From: Branchipolynoe longqiensis
Lineage: Eukaryota; Annelida; Polychaeta; Phyllodocida; Polynoidae
Length of the DNA stretch: 64,000 nt
NCBI GenBank assembly: GCA_030323885.1
Contig: CM059187.1
Coordinates: 134,832,369-134,896,368, forward strand
Reading direction: 5' to 3'
Shown: positions 22,540 through 34,205 of the stretch, piece by piece
Layout: every line of letters begins with the position of its first letter
Numbering within the stretch: position 1 is the stretch's first letter
Translations under genes and position numbers: made by a program
Notes under the pieces: model-generated
Database searches by the model: none
Told to the model about the DNA's origin: nothing
Seen by the model: the letters and a program-made list of their open reading frames with translations, nothing else

Positions 22540-22590
22540 GTGATGGTAGTGGTGTCAGTGATGATGATGATGATGATGATGATGATGACA
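22540..22590. repeat. (ATG)n microsatellite
   Basis: GATGATGATG array. Confidence 0.85.
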
Positions 22591-22602
22591 ATAATGATTT
22601 GT

Positions 22603-22935
22603 TTGTTTGTCCTGGCAACATCTAAAGTTATATCAGCATGGGTACCGACTTGTGACAGTGCACACTTATTATAACATTATAGCACTGCCCCACTGGGGAG
22701 ACCGGGCTGCCAGCACCATGACCCGATATCCCACTTAGTCACACCCGTCCTGATATGACCTTAGATGTTGCTAGGACGTAAAACAACAACAAACAAACAT
22801 TATCCTAATACCGCGCTAACCAGTCCTTATCCTATTCTAGGAATGCCAAACGCCAGGCTCGGTAGCGACAAGTATAAATTTGGTAAGTCACTGGATTGAC
22901 TCAGCCTATGTTCAAACTCACGAACAGTCAGGTTG
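22603..22935 (-). mobile_element. SINE-A copy 7, interrupted
   Basis: Diverged minus-strand SINE-A split by a 57-bp tail fragment of the same family in the opposite orientation (22742-22798). Confidence 0.8.
22742..22798 (+). mobile_element. SINE-A tail nested in SINE-A
   Basis: ACCCGTCCTGATATGACC through TAGGACGTAAAACAAC and CAAACAAAC, inserted between CAGTCAC-like and ATTATCC positions that are contiguous in other copies. No obvious target-site duplication. Confidence 0.8.
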
Positions 22936-23842
22936 GGCGAGGGGACCTGTCCAATTGCCTTGTTTGCCATTGAGTGGCAGCACTGCATGATTATTTTAAC
23001 AATTCCTATATGAAAGCACTGAGTGGCGTGTCTTGTCATACATTGTCTTTGGTAAATTACACCACACAGTAGATCTAAATTAATGATCAAATCCTACCAC
23101 CCGACCTCCACACACACTTAAAAGAAAGCTGACTTAAAAACAAAGCCCTTAAGGTGAAATATCAAAGCCTGTTGAATTAGTTTACCCTCACTTCTCCTGC
23201 TGCCATCGCAGCCTGCACCACCAAACACTCACTCTGTCCTCCACCCCCCCCCCCCTTCCACACCATACCCGATCCTCCATCCCATTTCCCCCACATCCTT
23301 GCCCGGCCCTCTTATATGCAAAAGGAGATGTTTGGAGACTTAATCTGCTCTTTCTCACTCCCTAGCTATTTTTTTTTAATCCACCGCATTCTTCTTTTAT
23401 ATTGAGTTTGGATTGCTTTTTAAAAAACTTGAACCGCGTTGGTTGGTTGGGCGTGCATTTATTGTTTTCGGTTGCTTGAAAAGAAAGTTTTATTCGGGTG
23501 GGAGTTTTTTTTTCCTGCTCCACGTCGCCTTTGTTTTTCCGCTGACTAAATAGCATGTTAAGAGGTAGATGGTGCGCGCGCAGGCACTGTGCGAACGCCT
23601 CACTCTGACATCGTCAAATTTGATCAGTCCGCCGTCAGTTTTTATTACGCCTTCTCTCCAGCTTTTTCGCTCTCACTCACTTTCTTCACCACACCCCTTC
23701 CCACACACACACCCTCACGCCCCCCCCTCCCCCACACACACACTTTTGTGTCTGATTCCACCCCTTTCCTTTCCTCCTCCTTCACCAGCTCCTCCTTCTC
23801 CTCCTTCTTCTCCTCTTTCTTAAAAGCGGGACAGGAATTGCA
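22936..23842. other. Non-coding, no recognisable gene
   Basis: Unique AT-rich sequence, a poly-C run near 23245, and pyrimidine-rich sequence from 23690 to 23820. No domain recognised. Confidence 0.45.
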
Positions 23843-24895
23843 GCGGTGTTGGAGGTGGTGGTGGTGGAGATGGTGGTGGTGGTGGTGAAGATGGTGGTGA
23901 GTGGTGTGAGGTGAGGTGGGGTGGTGGTGGAGTGGGTGAGGGAGGTGGTGAGCGGTGGTGTGGAGGTGGTGGTGATGGTGGAGGGTGGTGGAGGTGGTGG
24001 GTGGTGGTAGTGGTGGTGGAGGTGGTGGGTGGAGGGTGGTGGTAGCGGTGGTGGTGTAGTGGGTGGTGGAGGGTGGTAGCGTGGTAGGTGGTGAGTGGTG
24101 TTGGTGAGTGGTGGTGAAGGTGGTGGTGGTGGTGGTAGTGGTGGTGCAGGTGGTGGTAGTGGTAGTGGTGGTGGTGGTGGTAGCGGTGGTGGTAGTGGTA
24201 GTGGAGGTGGTAGTAGTAGTGGTGGTGGATATGGTGGAGGTGGTGGTAGCGGTGGTGATAGTGGTGGTGGAGGTGGTGGTGGTAGTGGTGGTGGTAGTGG
24301 TGGTGGTGGTAGTAGTGGTGGAGATGGTGGAGGTGGTGGTAGCGGTGGTGGTAGTGGTAGTAGTGGTGGTGGTGGTGGAGGTGGTGGTAGCGGTGGTGGT
24401 AGTGGTAGTGGTGGTGGTGGAGGTGGTGGCGGTACTGGTAGTGATGGAGGTGGTGGTGGTGATGTAGGTGGTGGTGGTAGTGGTGGTGGTGGTGGTGGTG
24501 GTGGTAGTGATGGAGGTGGTATTGATGGTAGTGGTGGTGGAGGTGGTGGAGGTGGTGGAGGTGGTGGTGGTGATGGTGGTAGTGGTGGTGGAGGTGGTGG
24601 AGGTGGTGGTGGTCGTAGTGGTGGTAGAGGTGGTAGAGGTGGTGGAGGTGGTGTTGGTGATGGCAGTTGCAATAGTGGCAGTTGGGATGGCATTGGTGGT
24701 GGTGGCATTTGTGGTGGTGGTGGTGGTGGTGGTGGTGGTGGTGGTAGTGGTGGAAATGATGACAATGGTGGCGATAGTGGCAGTAGTGGTGGTGGTGATG
24801 GTGGTAGTGATGGTGACAGTGGCTGTCATGCTAGCAGCATTGACGGTAGTGGTGGTGGTGATGATGGCGGCAATGGTGGTAGCAATGGCTACATG
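23843..24895. repeat. ~1-kb (GGT)n trinucleotide array
   Basis: Nearly pure GGT/GTG with scattered A substitutions, strong G/C strand asymmetry. All six frames are largely open as poly-Gly, poly-Val, poly-Thr or poly-Pro, which is an artefact of the repeat. Confidence 0.95.
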
Positions 24896-25925
24896 TTTCT
24901 TAACCAGCTGTAATTATGCCACGAAGAGAAAACTGGCACATCCTACAGTAGTACTAGTAGTAGCAAGAACAAGTAGCAACAGCAGCAGCAGGGATTGAAA
25001 GAAAGAAAGAATCAGCACCAGGGGGCGCTGTGAGGTTTGTATGAGGTTCTTTTTGTTTCACAAAGTGGACGGGAGCAACACGCACTTAGCGCGCGCTGCT
25101 ATTTGTTTCCACTGACATAGGCCGTGTCGGTAAATACGGGAGATTGTGTTTCACGTGGGAATGTGCGCAGTGGCGAGCCGACGCGCTGCATGATGGGTAA
25201 TCATGAAATTGGCATCTGTTCTTTCCTTCGCCTGCCTCTGTGTTTCTTCTGCCGCCGCCGACATTCTGACAAAGTGACATCAACTTACTACTCCTTGCCA
25301 GAGTACCCCCCCCCCCCTCCTCCCCCACCTCGCACTTCCCTCCCTCCCTCCACCCACCCTGCGCCGCACTCCACTACCTCACACACACACACACAGCCAC
25401 CTTCCCTCCTCCCGCCATTTGGACCGACTTTCAAAGGGCCTTCGCGAACATGTAGAGATAACCGTGTAAAGTTATTAGCAATGAGGTGAATGTATCGAGG
25501 ACAAAAAGCAAAAGTGCTATGTTTTTCCTGACCTTAGGTATTAGAGGTGTTTTTTTTGGTGGTTTTTGTTTGTTTCTGTTTCCATCTTGGCGCTAAATCA
25601 ATTATTACCTGTCGCAAAGATTGTTGTTTGTTTGTTTGTTGTTGTGTTACGTCCTAGCAATATCTAAGGTCATATAAAGTGCATCTTGAGGAGTATTTAT
25701 CATAGCGTCTCATAATCATATATGCAATGCCTAAGAATAAAGTATAAATCTATGGAGTCATTGCCAACTTGTTATTTCTACTCCCTTGTTACTTGGCACT
25801 CCTGGTGGCGCCCCCATCGGGCTCCGCATCTCACTAGCGGCAGTGGGGCTAGTCCTTCACTTTCTGCTAATGCTTTATTTTTATATTCATAATTAGGCAG
25901 GGAGCAAAACCAACTACATATATAA
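24896..25925. other. Non-coding, with one SINE-A tail
   Basis: CpG-containing sequence at 25070-25260, a poly-C run near 25305, and a minus-strand SINE-A tail at 25622-25678 (TGTTACGTCCTAGCAATATC). No exon recognised. Confidence 0.45.
25622..25678 (-). mobile_element. SINE-A tail-only fragment
   Basis: Reverse terminal tail with GTTTGTTTGTTGTTG on its left. No clear duplication. Confidence 0.65.
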
Positions 25926-26012
25926 TTATATGTATATATATATATATATATATAACTCTAGTGTGTGTATATACAGTAAAAAGCTTTTATATATATATAT
26001 ATATATATATGA
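25926..26012. repeat. (TA)n microsatellites
   Basis: Two short TA arrays separated by about 40 bp. Confidence 0.85.
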
Positions 26013-26193
26013 AGAGTTCATGTGCAAAACCACGTAAACGCCAATCCAAAAATTGAGTTTGAACCAGACATCTTTACGTGAAAATAATGTTAACGCTCAC
26101 TATTTCCACTTTTCCTATGACCACATGGTTATGGAGCAATAAACAAAGCAATCCATTTTTGGATTGGCTTTTACGTGGTTTTATGCCTGAACC

Positions 26194-26197
<4 letters not shown>

Positions 26198-26266
<69 letters not shown>

Positions 26267-26280
26267 TATTATATATATAT
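26198..26280. repeat. (TA)n microsatellite
   Basis: Long TA array directly abutting the next MITE. Confidence 0.95.
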
Positions 26281-26534
26281 GAGCCTGTCTCTAAAGGTGA
26301 TAACTATTTTTGTGTGTGTCTGCGTCATGATTGACACAAAACAGCGCAGAAACAGTTACACTGAAAACACAAGGACATTTGCTTCAAATCAATATGTATT
26401 CTATTGGGATTATGAAACACCATGTAAAAAACAAATCAGTTTATCCTGAGCAAATGCATAAGCAGATAGTATATTGATCGTTACAATGGACAAAGTTTTG
26501 TCCCATATTACTTATTACCTTTTGAGACAGGCTC
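26281..26534. mobile_element. MITE-2 copy 2
   Basis: 254 bp between inverted ends GAGCCTGTCTCTAAAGGT and ACCTTTTGAGACAGGCTC (one mismatch), embedded in TATATA sequence on both sides, so the TA-type duplication cannot be measured. About 85-90% identical by eye to 9730-9973. Confidence 0.88.
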
Positions 26535-26959
26535 ATATACATATATATAATATATATGTATATAGATACATACATGCGCCACGTGTGTTGGCAATAAGAC
26601 AGGCAGTCTGTGACCACGGCCCGCCCCTAAGCCCTCCAGTGCATACTGCGGCACGCAAGGCAATCAAAAGGGGCCACACCCTGCCACATTCACCGGTCGG
26701 CTTTTGAATAACTGTTTCAGCTATTTTGTGTCCAAGACAGAGGGTATGTGCGCAATTTCACTTTATGGTGTTTGCGCTGCGCCCGGCGTCGCGGGCCACA
26801 TAAAAGTAATGGGCACGGTTGCCTTGCCAACGCAGGCATATTGGATCGGAATGTGCGCCTCATAAACATGGTTGATGACACCGTTTTATTAAAATCGCCG
26901 CTATGAAAATGCCAGTGTGCTGGCCAGTAGGCGCGGAGGCGAGAGAGGGAGGAGTGGGG
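26535..26959. other. Non-coding, no recognisable gene
   Basis: Short TA runs, then CpG-containing unique sequence at about 26740-26940. No recognisable exon. Confidence 0.45.
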
Positions 26960-27740
26960 AGTGGGTAGATGATGGGAGGGGGGGGGGGGGTGTTGCTGTG
27001 GTTGAGGGTTGGTTTGCGGGTGAGGCGGGATGGTGGCTGGGATTAGGTGGATGTGTGGGCGGAAGGTGAGGGGATGGGGAGGGTGTGATGAGGGGAAGGG
27101 AAGAGAAGACAGCAGAACGGAGAGGAGGGGATGTGAGGGGAGAGGAGGAGAGGGGAGGTGAGTGGAGGTGAGGGGAGGGGAACAGGGTAGGAGCAAGGGA
27201 GAGGGGGTGGGGGGGGGGGGGGTTAGGAATGGGAGTGGAGGGGAGTAGGCAGGGTTGGTGAGGAATTTCGAGTGGAAGGGGGGGGGGGGGGTGGTAGAGA
27301 GAGGAGGGAAGGGAAAGCGGGGGCGAGGAAAGGCGAGGGATGGGGAGGGAGGGAAGGGGAGAGAGAAGATGAGGGAGCGGCGGGCAAGGGAGGGAACGAG
27401 AGGCGAGGGGAGGGAAGGAAGGGAAGGGAAGGAAAGTGAAGGGAAGAGGAGGGGGAGAGGGAGGGGAGGGGAGGAGGAGAGGAGAAGGGAGGTGAGGAGG
27501 AGAAGGGAGGGGAGGAGGAGTGGGGGAGGGGAGGAAAGAGGAGGGGAGAGAGAGAGGAGGGGAGGCGAGGGGAGGGGGAGGAGAAGGGAGCGGAGGGTAG
27601 TGGAGTGGAGTGGAGTGGAGTGGAGGGGAGGGGGGGAGGGGAGGGGAGGGGAGGGGAGGGGAGGGGAGGGGAGGGGAGGGGAGGGGAGGGGAGGGGAGGG
27701 GAGAGGAGGGGAGGGGAGGGGAGGGGAAGGGAAAGGTAGT
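26960..27740. repeat. Polypurine tract ending in (GGGGA)n
   Basis: About 780 bp of G/A-rich plus strand with several G runs and a near-perfect (GGGGA)n array at 27640-27735. Minus-strand Pro/Ser/Leu frames are artefacts. Confidence 0.9.
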
Positions 27741-28490
27741 GTGGTGTAGATTGCCATAGGGTGGCGAATCAGGTCAGCTTGACGAGGTGGTGTATGGGCG
27801 TGTGTGTGTGTGTGGAGAGGCGCGGGCTGGTGGGTGGTGGGGTGGCGGGGTGGTGGGGCAGTGGTGGTTTCGCAGGGTGGCGAGGTAGGAGGGCCTGAGG
27901 TCGGGGTGAGGTCGTTAGAGGGCAGTGAATGGGGTCGTACCCTCTGACCACCCGGGATGGAGACCTCACACGTGACGTCCGGGCCAGACGCCCCCTGGTG
28001 TCAACAGGTGGCGCGGGAAACGGGAACGAGGCGACGGCGACAATAACCGGAACTCGAAAGCAATACTTCTTTAGAGCCGCAGCGCATGGGTGAGATTCTC
28101 AGGTAAAAGGTAATACGCGTGACTTTTGTCTCTCCATGAAGCTTTCCGGTTTGTTTTCAATGTCTTCTAGTAATAGTAGTATCGAGTTTATCATGATTAA
28201 ATAAAATAAAACTCCTTAGCGTTCCTTCCGGAAAAGAAGCCTAAATTATAGATGATCATTCTTTTAAAAAAACTGCTCTTACGCTTTCCTCTTGTTTCCA
28301 GAAAAATTTCAGCGGTACAGTGAGTGAATGCTGGGGCTCTGTGGTGTGGGCTAGCAGGTGGCGCCACGTGCTCAGATCATGAGGAATTAGTAGATGACCT
28401 AATGAGTAGGTGACCAGCCAATGACTTAGTGGCTGGGGAGTAGATGCAATCTTCCGGCTTATTATACACATATAATGATTTATATTCCAC
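27741..28490. other. Non-coding, no recognisable gene
   Basis: G-rich at first (27780-27930), then CpG-containing unique sequence to about 28110 and AT-rich sequence. Nothing recognised. Confidence 0.4.
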
Positions 28491-28620
28491 ATATGTGTAT
28501 ATGTATACATCTATATATATGTATATATGTATATATGTATATATGTATATATGTATATATGCATACATGTACATAAATATATTGTGTATGTATATATGTA
28601 TCCTGATATATATGTGTCCT
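28491..28620. repeat. (TATATG)n microsatellite
   Basis: ATGTATAT repeats. Confidence 0.85.
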
Positions 28621-28949
28621 GATAGGCACCGATCTGGAATAATGACGTCGATATAACGCTAATCCACCCTGATTGACTTAAGATAGGGAAATACACACCC
28701 TCTTTAATCAATAAGAAAACCAAAATAAAATTGACTGCGGGTCTTTTTATAATTTTTGGGTTCCCCCCTCCCCATTATCATTATCTCTGTCCATTTTGGT
28801 GCGCCCGGTCAGATATTGGCTTCGATCATTCAGATTGAGGCCCGTAATGAGGTATTGACATTCCGGGCGGGCGTCTACTCTATCAACTTTGTTAAATCTC
28901 TTGGCACGCCGGGGAGCAGCGCCAACCCCGACAAATACCCCGCCTTAAC

Positions 28950-29400
28950 CTGCTCACCACCACTACCACCACTACCACCACACAACCACCACCATACTAT
29001 GACCACCACCACCACACCACTACACCACCACCACCACTACCACCACCACACGCCCAGCACCACCATACCACTAACACCACCACACCAAGACCACCAACCA
29101 CCACACAACCAGTACCACCATACCACTAACACCACCACACCAAGACCACCAACCACCATGACACCACCACCATCACCACTATTACACCACCACCATCACC
29201 ACCACCGCTATAACCACTACCACCACCACCACCATCACCACCACCACCATCACCATCACCATCACCACTAACACCACCACCACCATCATCACCACAACCA
29301 CTACCACTCACCACCACCATCACAACCACTACTACCACCACAATCACCACCAATACCATCATCACCACTACTACCACCACCACCATCACAATCACCACAG
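28950..29400. repeat. (CCA)n trinucleotide array
   Basis: CACCAC repeats with embedded duplications of about 60 bp (the ACCACCATACCACTAACACC block occurs twice). Confidence 0.9.
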
Positions 29401-30196
29401 TCAGCCATATGTGGGCAGCAGTAATTCCCCAGTTACCCCACCTCCACCCCCACGCCCATGCCCACCCCCACCCACCTTCCATTTGCCAAAGCCAAAGTCG
29501 ACGTCTACTAAACAAAGCCAATGCTCTCAATACATGAGAAGCAGACGACTTTTATCGCAAACCAATAGTGTGGCAGGAAGAAGGGGACGGGATGTTTATT
29601 TTGTATGTAAAAAAACCACTATAAATAAATAATTAGGAGCATACAACATTCTTGAGTCAAATCGGCAGACGACACCAACACAAAAATGGCGCCACCAGCG
29701 GTGGTGGATAGGTTAATGCACTATAGTGTGGAGGCGCGGGCGGTTAATTCCACGCGTCAATATCTTAACGCTGGCGGCTTCATAAACCTAGGCAAGCTTA
29801 AGTTGTAATCACCGCTCACACTTGGCGGCGCTTTAATCTTGTTCCGCCCGCCATTTGTGTCAAACTCGGCGGTTGAGGCGGAAAATTGAAAAACTGCCCC
29901 CCCCCCCCCCACCCACTACGCTCCTCCTCCCACTCCCTCTCCCCTTCTCTCTCACTCTCTCTCTCTCTCCAATCCACCAGGCGGCGCTGTGCGTTTAGCG
30001 GTTAATTTCCGCTCATACTTCAAGCCTGCGTCTGCGCTGTAGACAGGAAGCACATTGAAGGCAATCTGTGCGGGGGGGGGGGAGTGCATCACACTGTCTG
30101 TCTGAGTACTTCACCAAAACAAATACATAGAAAACGACCTGCTGTGGATAGCTAGTCATTCAGCTGGGGATGCTGTATTAGAAGTGGAAGATCCAT
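29401..30196. other. Non-coding, no recognisable gene
   Basis: CpG-containing unique sequence at 29690-29880, poly-C near 29897, a (CT)n run at 29940-29970 and a G run near 30072. Confidence 0.4.
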
Positions 30197-30241
30197 GTAT
30201 GACCCCTTGACCCCCTAACCCCTGACCCCTGACCCCCTGAC
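30197..30241. repeat. Short TGACCCC tandem repeat
   Basis: Five to six TGACCCC-like heptamers. Confidence 0.7.
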
Positions 30242-30287
30242 GAATGTGTAAGTGGGTGATGGTATCGTGAAATATACACACTCTTTG

Positions 30288-30837
30288 AAGCCCCAGTCAG
30301 ACCTCACCGGATTGAAGAACCGGACAGAAACCGGACACTGTCCGGTGAAATACGTCAATGTACGGTTTATATATGGTTGGCGCCCGTTATCTGTCCAGTG
30401 GTGTCCCAAGGTGTCCGGTACAAGTTTTGAACATGCACAAAACTTGTACCGGACACCACCGGACTGAAGTGTATGGTTGGTGTCCGGTTTAAGTCTGTTT
30501 AGTCCGTTTTATGTCCGGTACCCATCTGCTACATCTCCAGTTTGCTTCCTGCCAAGTCCGTTGAGAGTGTTTTTGTTTTGTTTAGTTTTTTTTAATTGCG
30601 GAATTCGGTCAGTATATGTTTTTGGCGCATCCGTGAACAATCCGGTACCTCCGTTTGACATTCGGTTTTCGTCCGGTTCTCGTCTGGTGGATAGTCATTA
30701 ATGTACGTTCCTTGTCCATTTACCATCCGTTTCGTCCAGTACATTTCGGTACATTTTGATACCGAACACCACTGGACTAGAAAATTCGTTGTCCAGTGGT
30801 GTCCGGTACTCAGTCCGGTGAGGTGTGACTGGGCCTT
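30288..30837. mobile_element. 550-bp inverted-repeat element rich in CCGGAC
   Basis: Inverted ends AGCCCCAGTCAGACCTCACC and GGTGAGGTGTGACTGGGCCT. The motif TCCGGT/ACCGGA and CCGGACACC recur along its length on both strands, so the arms are self-complementary. No transposase. A Harbinger-like or other MITE is likely; the duplication is unclear. Confidence 0.75.
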
Positions 30838-31002
30838 AACAAATAGCGTCATATAGGGGCGGTTATTTGGGAAGGGTGGGATCGTGAAATATACACAAAG
30901 TGCACAAATAACTTAAATCGGGGAATTGTATGCGCGGGGTGGGCGGGGGGGGGGGGGGGGGAGAGTATGTGGGTATGTGGATGGAGTGTCGGTGTCTATG
31001 TG
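30838..31002. other. Non-coding spacer
   Basis: Contains a copy of the 17-bp motif ATCGTGAAATATACACA (30881-30897) also found at 30264-30280, and a G run near 30945-30961. Confidence 0.5.
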
Positions 31003-31344
31003 ATTGGTTGATTGTTGCATATGTACATCCTGGCAACATCCTGGCAACATCTAAGGTCATATCAGAACGGGCACTGACTTGGGCACAAATGGCAACTGCA
31101 TAGTGTTGCCCCATGGGGAGACCAAGCCATGACCTGATATCCCACTCAGTTACTTTATCCTGACACTGAGCCAACCAATCCTTGCCCTATCATGATAATG
31201 CCGATCGCCTAGCTAGGAAGTGACAAGTATCACTTTTTAAATCATCGGTTTGATCCGACCAGGGTTCGGACCTGTGGGTTCGAATCCGACGATCTACCAA
31301 AACAGGAGACGGACTCTCAAATCATTCGGCCATCCCGCCTGGTC
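31003..31344 (-). mobile_element. SINE-A copy 8
   Basis: Complete minus-strand copy flanked by a perfect 11-bp duplication GTGTCTATGTG (30992-31002, 31345-31355). CATCCTGGCAA in the tail is locally duplicated. Confidence 0.92.
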
Positions 31345-31512
31345 GTGTCTATGTGTGTTGGGGATAGCCATAAGAAAGGGATTTAACATATTGAGGAGTC
31401 ACCGCCTACATGAATCTTCACCCACAACAGGTTATCCGCACATATGAAACAACATGTCTATTTGACAAAATCATGGCGTTTTCATGTTTCTCTCTTCTTC
31501 TGTTTTCTTTAT

Positions 31513-31866
31513 TTAAAGCTGCATAGTCCGATGAAATATCAAATTTTTAAAACCAAACCAATTATCTACATTTGATTTTACATATCTAACTTAGATATTG
31601 ATGCACTTATTAACCATTTGTTTCTGCGTTGAAGGCAATACTGAGTTAATTTCACAGAACCTGTTACTGCAGAAATCTATGGTGTCAGAGTTTTGGCACG
31701 CATGCCAAAACTAATTTTCCATGTTTGCAGTCAAAATATCTAAAAAATTTACCATTTAAAATCAAAGTAACTTTGAACTAATGTAAAGTAGATACTAGTG
31801 ATCGATCTAATATATTTATCTCAGAAAAATACAGAAATTCAAAACCATCGGACTACGCAACTTTAA
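31513..31866 (-). mobile_element. MITE-1 copy 4 (intact)
   Basis: Complete copy between TTAA at 31513 and 31863, ends AAGCTGCATAGTCCGATG and CATCGGACTACGCAACTT, in the opposite orientation to copy 1. Confidence 0.9.
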
Positions 31867-32745
31867 TCCCAAGTGTTGAAACTTTACCTCTTCAGAACGC
31901 TGTTGGTTACAATAGTCTCAGTGTATACATAAATAGCAGCAACAGATTCCCCCTCCTCGGCTATTTGAGACATAACGGGTCCTGCTCACGATGAGCCAAT
32001 GTGTGGATGTTTTAAATCAAATATATTGTTCCAAAACGTTGAATATTCCCATATAATGATTGTCTGAACTTTCTGTGCTTTCTATACTTTTGAACAAATT
32101 TCCATATGGTGTCAAGGAATCATTCTATAGAAGAGTGAAGAAATAAGTGGTGGTAGTGATGTTATAGATGAGATTGTAAATGAATTAAAAAGAATGCAAA
32201 GAGTTCATAATTATCAGTGATCAAGGAAAAACAACCCCTGAAAAACAAGTGATATCACATAGGGGAGAAGCAACAGATTAAGTCTTCTCCAGATGAAATT
32301 CGCCAAACATGACAATGATCCGCCATCAAACCAACTACATACAACAAAGCCTGCGTAAATCCACACACACCCCTGGCAATAATATATAAGACCATGCGAC
32401 CGTGGATAGCGAGCATCATGATACTCCATGACATTTAAAACAGCATGTTTCACGTTGAACAAAAACAAAATGGGGGTAGGTTTGACTTTTACAGCAGACG
32501 GTGCTGCATGGCTTGCGTGCGTGTCGAGGGGAGGAAATGTCAATGAAATTCGAGTAAAAAGCCAAGCCCACTCGGTCCCCTTTTAACATTTGCAAGTCTT
32601 GGTTCTCTGAGGCCTCTCGTGACGCTAACGCTTTCTGCGATATACCACCGAAATGCCACTTGCATGCAGACAAAATTACGAAGTTCATTTAGTGCCAATC
32701 TTGTAGTCGGCACGACATGGAGTGTTGTCATCCGCGATTCGCCAA
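31867..32745. other. Unique non-coding sequence
   Basis: AT-rich unique sequence. Open frames at 32214-32731 on the minus strand (up to 109 codons) are not low complexity but match no domain I know and lack splice context. Treated as unassigned. Confidence 0.4.
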
Positions 32746-33225
32746 CGCCACCACACCCTCCTCCCCCCGCTCCTACTCCCCCTTACCTACCCTCCTCTCC
32801 ATTCCCCGCCCCTACTCTCCTCCCCCTCCCCCATCCCTACTCCCCATCGCTACTCCTCCTCCCATCCCTCCCGCCTGCCTACCCTTCTCCCCATCCCTAC
32901 TCTCCTCCCCTTCCCTACTCCCCATTCCCCTCCCTCCTCTCATACTCCCCTCCCTACCCTCCCCCTCCCCCACCACTCCCTACTCTCCACCCCACTCTCC
33001 CTCCCCCCCCCCTCCATTCTGGCTCCCTCTCCCTACTACCCTCTCTCCTCTACTTACTCTCCTCCCCTTCCCTACCACCTCCCCCTCTCCTCCACCTTCC
33101 CCCTCCATACTCTCCCCTTCCCACCTCCTTACTCCCCCCTCACCCTCCCCGTCCCTACTCCCCCTCCCCCTCCGTACTGCCCCCCCTCCCCACTCTCCTA
33201 CCTCCCAACCCCCAACCATTGGGAT
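32746..33225. repeat. Polypyrimidine tract (CCCTACTCC-type)
   Basis: About 480 bp of nearly pure C/T on the plus strand with CCCTACTCCCC-like units; open Pro/Ser/Leu frames are artefacts. Confidence 0.9.
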
Positions 33226-33575
33226 GGGCCCGTTACCACCCCACCACCAATACCACCACTACCATCTCGGCGCCCACCACATCGCTTTAAGCCTTATCCT
33301 GTCTCATCAGATATTATTGACATACTCAATTTAATTCAATTTGACCAAATTGTGCCCGGGCCTTACTGCGGAGCCTCTGGAGGATGATGGGTGAGGGGCG
33401 AGACGGGGGCGCATGTGCTTGTGGTGGGGGAAGGGGGGTGCTCCATCATATAATTCGCCTTAATAGCTCCCTCTCCACCCACTTTTTTCCACTCGCGTGC
33501 GTGTTCCACTGTGCAATTTGATAATCAAACATTGCTTTCACCCACAACCCCACCACCTCCAATCCCCACCTTCCA
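33226..33575. other. Non-coding spacer
   Basis: Unique sequence, nothing recognised. Confidence 0.45.
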
Positions 33576-34205
33576 GCTCACCAACCAACAAACCAACCAA
33601 CAAACCAATAAACAAGCAATGAACAAACCAACAAATAAACCAACAACCAAATCAACAAACAAAACCAACAAATCAACCGACAAACCAACCAAACCAACAA
33701 ACAAACCAAACAAACCAACCAACAAACCGATAAACCAACCAAAGCAAAAAAAACAACCAACAAACCAACCAAACAAACCAAACCAACAAACCAAACCAAC
33801 AAACAAACCAACCAACCAACAACACAAACCAACCAACCGACAAACCAACCAACAAACCAACCGAACCAACAAACAAACCAAACAAACCAACCAATAAACC
33901 AACCAAACCAACCAAACCAAAAAAACACACCAACAAACCAACCAAACAAACCAAACCAAGAAACCAACCAAACAAACCAAACCAACAAACAAACCAAACC
34001 AACAAACAAATAAACCAAACAAACCAACCAAACCAACCAAACCAAAATAACACACCAACAAACCAACCAACCAAACAAACCAAACAAACCAATCAACAAA
34101 CCAACAACACAAACAAACCAAACCAACAAACCAACCAACCAACCAAACCAACAACACAAACAAACCAACCAACAACCCAGCAAACCAGCAAACCAACAAA
34201 CCAAC
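33576..34205. repeat. (AAAC/AACC)n tetranucleotide array
   Basis: About 630 bp of ACCAACAAACCAACCAAAC-type repeats. Minus-strand Val/Leu/Trp/Phe frames look membrane-like only because of the repeat. Confidence 0.92.

Noticed and set aside
23645..24829. Long poly-Thr, poly-Pro, poly-Gly and poly-Val frames
   Set aside because: All frames of a GGT repeat are open; no gene evidence.
32214..32731. Minus-strand frames of 63-109 codons in unique sequence
   Set aside because: Not low complexity, but no recognised domain, overlapping in two frames and without splice or start context.
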